Positions 33,717 to 39,173 of a stretch of DNA of 39,173 nt are shown in pieces. Where the stretch lies: positions 1-39,173 of the forward strand of contig NZ_AGTR01000029.1 in assembly GCF_000235625.1 (NCBI RefSeq), read 5' to 3'. The stretch comes from Marinobacter manganoxydans MnI7-9 (lineage in GTDB: Bacteria; Pseudomonadota; Gammaproteobacteria; Pseudomonadales; Oleiphilaceae). Made by a program: the position numbers and the translations under genes. Position 1 is the stretch's first letter, and each line of letters begins with the position of its first letter. The notes under the pieces were generated by a model. It was not told the origin of the DNA, searched no databases, and worked only from the letters and a program-made list of their open reading frames with translations.

Positions 33717-34505
33717 TCAGACGAATCGCATGGATACGGAACCCATTCCATGAGCGCGCAAGGTCACGTTATCGCCTGCCTCCACCGGAATGGCCGCCGT
33801 GATTGCACCAGAAAGTATGATGCTGCCGGCCGGAATTTTTTCATCCCGCTCCGCAAGCTGATTGGCAAGCATGGCGATAGCCGTGGCCGGGTTACCCAGA
33901 ACGGCTGCGCTGGCGCCCACTTCCATCACCTGACCATTTTTTTCCAGGACAACGCCGATCGTGCGCATGTCAGTACTCATTGGAGCGAGCACTTGCCCCC
34001 CGGTAAAGAAACGGGAAGACGAAGCGTTGTCGGCAATAACACTGACCAGATCGAAACGGAAATTTTCGTAGCGAGAGTCAATCACTTCCACTGCCGGCAT
34101 AATAAAGTCGGTGGCGGCGATGACCTGAGCGGCATTACAGCCGGGCCCACCGAGCGGACTTTTTGTAACAAATGCGATCTCGGCTTCCACCTTCGGATGA
34201 ATGAGATCCTTGACAGAAATCTCACCGGATTCAGCCCGTTCAAAGTAATCAGCCAGAAAACCATAGATCGGCGTATCAACACCCATTTGTTCCATCTTGG
34301 CGCGGGAAGTCAGCCCCATTTTCATGCCGATGATTCGGGTACCCCGCGCCTCTTTCCGGCGGCGGATCTCATACTGGACGTTGTAAGCATCCCTGAAGTC
34401 CATGTCCGGGTAGTCGTCGGTGACCTTCTTGACGGCAGACGCATTGAGCTCAGCGTTCTCAAGGTGTTCAGCCAATGCCGCGATCTGTTCTTTACTCAAA
34501 CTCAT
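33717..34505 (-). CDS. dmpH: 4-oxalocrotonate decarboxylase
   Basis: The 262-residue protein has the DmpH/XylI/NahK sequence pattern: [59 protein letters not shown] and [17 protein letters not shown]. It converts 2-oxo-3-hexenedioate to 2-hydroxypenta-2,4-dienoate. It is paralogous to the hydratase at 36526-37332; the [13 protein letters not shown] and SSRFFTGG segments distinguish it. Its start overlaps the aldolase stop by 4 bases. Confidence 0.9.
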   Translation of the reverse strand: MSLSKEQIAALAEHLENAELNASAVKKVTDDYPDMDFRDAYNVQYEIRRRKEARGTRIIGMKMGLTSRAKMEQMGVDTPIYGFLADYFERAESGEISVKDLIHPKVEAEIAFVTKSPLGGPGCNAAQVIAATDFIMPAVEVIDSRYENFRFDLVSVIADNASSSRFFTGGQVLAPMSTDMRTIGVVLEKNGQVMEVGASAAVLGNPATAIAMLANQLAERDEKIPAGSIILSGAITAAIPVEAGDNVTLRAHGMGSVSMRFV

Positions 34506-35545
34506 GCAGATACCCCACTTTTTTTCTTTGCTTCGAGAAGATCCAGCGCGACATCAACAATCATGTCCTCCTGCCCCCCGACCATATGACGACGCCCAAG
34601 CTCAACCAGGATGTCCACCGTTTTGAGTCCGTATTTTCTTGCGGCAACTTCCGAGTGAAGCAAAAAGCTGGAATAGACGCCCGCGTAACCCAGGGCCAGC
34701 GTCTCACGGTCCACTCTGACCGGCCGCACCTGAAGGGGGCGTACAATATCGTCTGCCGCATCCATCAGCGCAAACAGTTCTGTCCCATGCTCCCAACCCA
34801 TTCGGTCAGCCGCCGCGATGAAAGCCTCAAGTGGTGCGTTTCCAGCCCCCGCCCCCATGCCGGCAAGGCTGGCATCTACCCGGTCACATCCTTCTTCAAC
34901 CGCAACAATCGAGTTGGCGACACCGAGTGCAAGGTTGTGATGGGCATGGATACCGGTCGCTGTTTCCGGCTTGAGCGTATCCTTGAGGGCACGGAAACGG
35001 TCACGTACATCCTCCATGCTCAAGGCGCCGCCGGAGTCGACTACGTAGATGCAGGTCGCACCGTAGCTTTCCATTAGCTTCGCCTGTTCCGCCAGGCCCT
35101 TGGGGGTCTGCATGTGGCTCATCATCAGAAAGCCGACGGTGTCCATTCCCAGTTTACGGGCATGTTCAATATGCTGTTTTGAGACGTCTGCTTCGGTGCA
35201 GTGCGTTGCAACGCGCACGACTCTGGCACCAGCCTTGTAGGCGTTATCCAGGTCGTGAATAGTGCCAATGCCGGGCAGCAGCAGAGTTGCAATCTGGGCG
35301 TGATCCACCACTTCTGCGACCGCCTCAATCCACTCAAGGTCCGTATGGGCGGCAAAACCGTAATTGAAACTGGAGCCCTGCAGCCCGTCACCGTGCGCCA
35401 CTTCTATTGAATCCACTTTGGCCTTGTCCAGAGCACGGGCAATATCCTGCACGTTCTTGATAGAGTACTGGTGACCAATGGCGTGGCTTCCGTCCCGCAG
35501 TGTTACGTCGGAGATGTAAAGCTTTTTACCGGGATTAAAAGTCAT
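34502..35545 (-). CDS. dmpG: 4-hydroxy-2-oxovalerate aldolase
   Basis: The 347-residue TIM-barrel enzyme has [15 protein letters not shown] (metal-binding Asp and catalytic residues), [28 protein letters not shown] and [15 protein letters not shown] with the metal His pair. It splits 4-hydroxy-2-oxovalerate to pyruvate and acetaldehyde, which is channelled to the adjacent acylating dehydrogenase. It lies 13 bases after that gene. Confidence 0.96.
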   Translation of the reverse strand: MTFNPGKKLYISDVTLRDGSHAIGHQYSIKNVQDIARALDKAKVDSIEVAHGDGLQGSSFNYGFAAHTDLEWIEAVAEVVDHAQIATLLLPGIGTIHDLDNAYKAGARVVRVATHCTEADVSKQHIEHARKLGMDTVGFLMMSHMQTPKGLAEQAKLMESYGATCIYVVDSGGALSMEDVRDRFRALKDTLKPETATGIHAHHNLALGVANSIVAVEEGCDRVDASLAGMGAGAGNAPLEAFIAAADRMGWEHGTELFALMDAADDIVRPLQVRPVRVDRETLALGYAGVYSSFLLHSEVAARKYGLKTVDILVELGRRHMVGGQEDMIVDVALDLLEAKKKSGVSA

Positions 35546-35558
35546 TGTTCGTTTCTCC

Positions 35559-36494
35559 TCAGTTGACCAGCGATTCGGCGATCCGCTCTGCCGTGCCCAA
35601 AGCGGCAGACGTCATGATGTCGAGATTGCCTGCATAGGCCGGGAGGTAATGGGCAGCGCCTTCCACCTCCAGGAAAATGGAGGTTTTCAGGCCACTGAAC
35701 CGGCCCAGCCCCGGGACATTCATGGGCTGGTCTTCCGAAATGCGATCAAACTGCACCTTCTGCTTCAAGCGATAGCCTGGTACATAGCTGTTTACCGCTT
35801 CCACCATTTGCTCGATGGAAGCTTCAACTTCCGACTCATCGGCTGCATCAGAGAGCACGTAAACGGTGTCACGCATCAACAGGGGCGGTTCGGCCGGATT
35901 CAGAATGATAATGGCCTTACCCTTTTGCGCTCCGCCCACCACCTCGATGGCCTTGGCCGTGGTTTCAGTGAATTCGTCGATATTGGCGCGGGTGCCGGGA
36001 CCTGCCGATTTGCTGGAGATGGAGGCGACGATCTCTGCATAATGGGCTTTGGCTACCCGTGAAACAGCAGCGACCATCGGAATCGTCGCCTGGCCACCGC
36101 AAGTCACCATATTGACGTTGCCTTCGTGCAGGTTCTGCTCGAGGTTGACCACTGGTACACAGTAGGGACCAATCGCGGCGGGTGTCATATCGATGATTTT
36201 GATGTTCTCTTTGTGACCGCGCAGGAACACTTCGTTGTGCATGTGGGCACCGGCAGATGTGGCATCGAATACAATTTCAATGTCAGCAAATTCCGGAAGA
36301 TCTATAAGGCCCTGTACGCCTTCAGCGGTAGTGGCAACACCCAGACGCTTGGCCCGGGCCAAACCGTCTGACGCTGGATCGATACCCACCATTGCGCCCA
36401 TTTCTATGTTCTTTCCGTTGCGCATAATCTTAAACATCAGGTCAGTACCGATGTTGCCTGGACCGATTATGGCCGCCTTTATTTTCTTGCTCAT
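35559..36494 (-). CDS. dmpF: Acylating acetaldehyde dehydrogenase
   Basis: The 311-residue protein has the NAD site [11 protein letters not shown] and catalytic Cys in [13 protein letters not shown], typical of DmpF/MhpF/BphJ. It oxidises acetaldehyde to acetyl-CoA and forms a complex with DmpG. The gene order (hydratase, DmpF, DmpG) is classic for catechol meta operons. Confidence 0.96.
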   Translation of the reverse strand: MSKKIKAAIIGPGNIGTDLMFKIMRNGKNIEMGAMVGIDPASDGLARAKRLGVATTAEGVQGLIDLPEFADIEIVFDATSAGAHMHNEVFLRGHKENIKIIDMTPAAIGPYCVPVVNLEQNLHEGNVNMVTCGGQATIPMVAAVSRVAKAHYAEIVASISSKSAGPGTRANIDEFTETTAKAIEVVGGAQKGKAIIILNPAEPPLLMRDTVYVLSDAADESEVEASIEQMVEAVNSYVPGYRLKQKVQFDRISEDQPMNVPGLGRFSGLKTSIFLEVEGAAHYLPAYAGNLDIMTSAALGTAERIAESLVN

Positions 36495-36525
36495 TCTGTT
36501 TCCCTCTGTACTGGCTTCACTTGGG

Positions 36526-37332
36526 TCACCCGAAGTTCACACTGGCACTGCCAATTCCGCCGATATCAACTCTCATGTGATCGCCGGCCACTATGGGCTC
36601 CAGCGGTACCAGAGAACCCGACAGGATTACCTCACCGGCTTTCAGCGACATTCCGAGACGCCCCAGAGTGTTGGCCAGCCAGGCAACGCAATTAAGCGGA
36701 GAGCCAAGTGCCGCTGCTCCGGCACCTGTACTGATAATTCGACCGTTCTTTTCCACCACCATGCCGCATGTCGACAAATCCACGAAGCGCGGAGAAACCG
36801 CCCTGTCTCCCAGTACAAAAAATCCACACGACGCGTTATCTGCCACGGTATCCTGAATGGCGATTTTCCAATCGCGGATTCTTGAATCGACGATTTCGAA
36901 ACAGGGCATGACACACTCGGTCGCCGCAATAACGGCGGCGTTCGTGATGCCAGGCCCAGCCAGATCCCGCTTCAGGACAAATGCAATTTCTCCTTCTGCC
37001 CTCGGCGCAATCATCTGAGTACTGACCGGCAGTGTTTCACCGTTGGCATACACCATCTGGTCAGTCAGATAGCCGAAATCTGGCTGGTGCACGTTCAGCA
37101 TGTTCTGAACTGCCTTGCTGGTGACACCTATCTTTTTCCCAATAACCTTTTCACCCTCTGCAATTCTCAGATTCATCAGGCCAAGGGAAATCTCATAGGC
37201 GTCCTCGATCGTCATATCAGGTTCTGACTGCGTCAACGGGTCGATCGCTGAACGTGACCTCAACGCGTTGAACAATGCCCTGCTATAGTGGTCAATCTGC
37301 TCTTTCTTCATGGGAGTGGCCTTAGAACTCAA
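36526..37332 (-). CDS. dmpE: 2-hydroxypenta-2,4-dienoate hydratase
   Basis: The 268-residue protein resembles MhpD/DmpE hydratases: [54 protein letters not shown] and [11 protein letters not shown]. It hydrates 2-hydroxypenta-2,4-dienoate to 4-hydroxy-2-oxovalerate. Its start overlaps the dehydrogenase stop by 4 bases, so the two are translationally coupled. Confidence 0.93.
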   Translation of the reverse strand: MSSKATPMKKEQIDHYSRALFNALRSRSAIDPLTQSEPDMTIEDAYEISLGLMNLRIAEGEKVIGKKIGVTSKAVQNMLNVHQPDFGYLTDQMVYANGETLPVSTQMIAPRAEGEIAFVLKRDLAGPGITNAAVIAATECVMPCFEIVDSRIRDWKIAIQDTVADNASCGFFVLGDRAVSPRFVDLSTCGMVVEKNGRIISTGAGAAALGSPLNCVAWLANTLGRLGMSLKAGEVILSGSLVPLEPIVAGDHMRVDIGGIGSASVNFG

Positions 37333-38789
37333 AGTTTGATGCAGATATTCGAGAGTTCGCTGTAGAACTCCAAGCCGTGGACACCACCCTCTCGGCCGAT
37401 GCCGGACTGCTTGCTGCCGCCGAAAGGTGTCCTAAGGTCACGAAGGAACCAGCTGTTTACCCAGCAAAGTCCCACCTCCAGTTTCGGAGCAACGCGATGA
37501 GCACGGCTGAGATTTTCCGTCCATACAGCAGCCGCTAGACCGTAAGGGGTATCGTTTACGAGGCTGATGACCTCTTCTTCGGAGTCAAACGGTGCGATAT
37601 GGCAACAGGGCCCGAAGATTTCCTCCTGCACTACCGCAGAATCCTCACCAAGGCCTGTCCATATCGTTGGCTCTACCCACGCACCTTCGCTCAGATTCGC
37701 AGGCATCTCCGGAACACCCCCACCGGTCACGATATTGGCACCATCCTTGCGCGCTACTTCGTAGTAGGAAAGAACCTTCTGACGGTGCGCCTGACTGATC
37801 ACCGGACCAAAGTTCACATTCTCATCCTGCCACCACCCCATGCGCAGGGATTCCGCCCCTTCCTTGAGACGCTTGACGAATTCATCAAACAGTGGACGCT
37901 CGACGTAGACCCTCTCTGTGCCAAGGCACACCTGGCCACAGTTAGCGAAAACGGAACGCATGGTGCCCTCGATCGCCTTGTCGATGTCCGCATCCGCAAA
38001 AACAACGGCGGCGTTCTTTCCACCCAGTTCAAAGGAGACAGGCACGAGGCATTCAGAGGCAGCCTTCATGATCGCTGTACCCGTCTTCGACTCGCCGGTG
38101 AACGTAATGCCATTAATGTCGGGGTGACGGGTCAGAAACTCACCCGCGGAATCCGGCCCAAAGCCATGAACAACGTTGTAGACACCCTCCGGAATGCCCG
38201 CCTCGTTCATGACTTCAGCCAGCAGCGTTGCAGTGTGAGGCGTTTCTTCAGAAGGCTTCACAACGACGGTATTACCACAGGCAAGTGCAGGGCCGACTTT
38301 CCACGTCATCAGCAGAAGCGGGAGGTTCCATGGGGCTACCACCGCAATCACGCCACGGGGTTTGCGGACAGCGTAATTGTGAGCACCCAGCCCGTCAGGT
38401 GTATCCATCTGGAAGCTTTCGGTCGGAATATTCTTTACGAGATCCGCAAAAACCTGGAAATTAGCTGCACCCCTGGGAATATCAATATGAGACGCAAGTG
38501 ATTTGGGCTTACCGGTATCAAGACACTCCGCTTCAACAAATTCGTCGAAACGAGCCATGACTCCGTCGGCAACTTTCTGCAAGAGTTTCATCCGCTCGGC
38601 GACCGCCATCGTACCCCAGGGTCCATTCATGGCGGCATTTGCGGCAGCGACAGCCTGGTCCACTTCTTCCCGGCCCGCTTCATGCACTCTTGCTATAACT
38701 TCACCGTTGGCCGGATTGACATCGTCAAAAGTGCGGCCGCTTTCTGACGAAACAAATTGACCATTAATGAAGTGTTTTATTTCCTGCAT
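37329..38789 (-). CDS. dmpC: 2-hydroxymuconic semialdehyde dehydrogenase
   Basis: This 486-residue ALDH-family enzyme has the Rossmann segment VVAPWNLPLLLMTWKVGPAL, catalytic Glu in SFELGGKNAAVV and catalytic Cys in NCGQVCLGTERV. It is full length and matches the HMSDH/2-aminomuconate semialdehyde dehydrogenase group (DmpC, XylG, NbaE). It oxidises 2-hydroxymuconic semialdehyde to 2-hydroxymuconate with NAD. It is the first gene of the 19 kb co-directional run. A 2-aminomuconate role is possible, but the tautomerase and lack of a deaminase favour the hydroxy substrate. Confidence 0.93.
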   Translation of the reverse strand: MQEIKHFINGQFVSSESGRTFDDVNPANGEVIARVHEAGREEVDQAVAAANAAMNGPWGTMAVAERMKLLQKVADGVMARFDEFVEAECLDTGKPKSLASHIDIPRGAANFQVFADLVKNIPTESFQMDTPDGLGAHNYAVRKPRGVIAVVAPWNLPLLLMTWKVGPALACGNTVVVKPSEETPHTATLLAEVMNEAGIPEGVYNVVHGFGPDSAGEFLTRHPDINGITFTGESKTGTAIMKAASECLVPVSFELGGKNAAVVFADADIDKAIEGTMRSVFANCGQVCLGTERVYVERPLFDEFVKRLKEGAESLRMGWWQDENVNFGPVISQAHRQKVLSYYEVARKDGANIVTGGGVPEMPANLSEGAWVEPTIWTGLGEDSAVVQEEIFGPCCHIAPFDSEEEVISLVNDTPYGLAAAVWTENLSRAHRVAPKLEVGLCWVNSWFLRDLRTPFGGSKQSGIGREGGVHGLEFYSELSNICIKL

Positions 38790-39158
38790 TCTGAACTCCC
38801 TACTATTAACTGGTGCTTGCAGGTGAATCTTTTCTAGCTCTGCAAAGCACCGCTCTCATTAAATGAGATATGATCTTAGTTGTAAAGATGATATAAGCAG
38901 ATTCTGATCCTGTCAACCGAACTAAGATGTCTTTAGGTTGAAAATGGCAGAGGCGTCTGTAGGAATAATCTCGGGAGTTGGTATACTTCGGGGCAGACCC
39001 ACAGTGTGGCCCTACCCCGGATTTTTCCAACTCTGGCTGGACCTAAAACGGGGTCAGGGTCACGTTGGCTAGCCAATTGAACTACTTTCAATATCGGCGG
39101 CCAACGATCAATTTCAGCACATCGCCAAATCTATCCGATCTGCCCGATGTTGCAATGA
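38790..39158. other. Upstream region of the catabolic operon, no gene
   Basis: Bases 38790-38930 are the leader and promoter. From 38930 to 39158 I see no convincing gene. GGGGTCAGGGTCACG around 39051-39066 is reminiscent of sequence near REP-associated transposases, but nothing codes. No divergent regulator gene is present between the promoter and the contig end. Confidence 0.6.
38855..38928 (-). promoter_or_regulatory. Main catabolic operon promoter with flanking dyads
   Basis: The minus strand has TTGACA (38911-38916), a 17-base spacer and TATCAT (38888-38893): a near-consensus sigma70 promoter about 100 bases before dmpC. A perfect 9-bp inverted repeat flanks it, ATCTTAGTT (38873-38881) and AACTAAGAT (38920-38928). 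A separate palindrome CTCATT-A-AATGAG lies at 38855-38867 in the early transcribed region. The layout suggests a repressor or looping regulator; which protein is unknown. Confidence 0.7.
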
Positions 39159-39173
39159 ACTAGTGTCCCTTAA
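39159..39173. repeat. Right contig-terminal inverted repeat, probable IS end
   Basis: ACTAGTGTCCCTTAA is the exact reverse complement of the window's first 15 bases. After TA (39161-39162) it reads as the start of an element with terminal repeat GTGTCCCTTAA, lying off the right edge. Confidence 0.7.

Noticed and set aside
37599-38501. A 300-codon plus-strand open frame
   Set aside because: It is antisense to the aldehyde dehydrogenase, whose catalytic motifs are intact.
1-39173. CRISPR arrays, tRNA or rRNA genes, and replication origins
   Set aside because: I looked for repeated spacers, cloverleaf-like sequence, rRNA signatures and iteron clusters and saw none.

Overview
The window looks like a whole contig from a gammaproteobacterium, possibly a marine Marinobacter- or Oceanospirillales-like organism. 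That placement is an inference from gene content (aromatic acid catabolism, TRAP and tripartite tricarboxylate transporters, ECF-type nickel import) and is only moderately secure. The first and last 15 bases are perfect inverted copies of each other and look like insertion-sequence ends, so the contig probably stops in two copies of one repeated element.

Left part (1-8.3 kb) is a mobile-element landing zone. It holds an IS630-type element whose transposase has an early in-frame stop, 3' fragments of an IS21-type istB and an IS3-type orfB, a NudL-like Nudix hydrolase, a second IS630-type element with an intact transposase, an IclR regulator, a HAD phosphatase, an MFS transporter, and an IS1380-type element with clear inverted repeats and a 5-bp target duplication.

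8.3-15.2 kb (minus strand) is a compact operon: the C-terminal half of a TRAP 4TM/12TM fused permease, TctA, TctB, an EutA-like ASKHA ATPase, a bicupin protein and a TctC-type binding protein, closed by a good terminator. No ethanolamine ammonia-lyase is present. At about 15.19 kb the TRAP gene abuts a dienelactone hydrolase gene on the other strand; both have lost their 5' ends, so this is a rearrangement junction.

15.8-19.8 kb (plus strand) is a nickel uptake operon nikR-K-M-L-Q-O. Several proteins carry His-rich tails, and the NikR has Gln in place of one expected nickel-binding His.

19.8-38.8 kb (minus strand) is a run of 19 co-directional genes behind one strong sigma70-type promoter at about 38.9 kb. 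In transcription order: 2-hydroxymuconic semialdehyde dehydrogenase, hydratase, acylating acetaldehyde dehydrogenase, aldolase, oxalocrotonate decarboxylase, tautomerase, ring-cleavage-product hydrolase, ring-hydroxylating dioxygenase alpha and beta, TAXI binding protein, OprO/P-type porin, TRAP fused permease, extradiol dioxygenase, BenD/CmtB-like dehydrogenase, EamA transporter, Rieske ferredoxin, ACMSD-like amidohydrolase, ferredoxin reductase and nadC. Together they predict uptake of an aromatic acid through an outer-membrane porin and a TRAP importer, dioxygenation and rearomatisation to a carboxylated catechol, extradiol cleavage, decarboxylation by the ACMSD-like enzyme, and conversion to pyruvate and acetyl-CoA through both the hydrolytic and oxidative meta branches. 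The substrate cannot be named from sequence alone; a benzoate- or p-cumate-like 2,3-dioxygenation route fits best.
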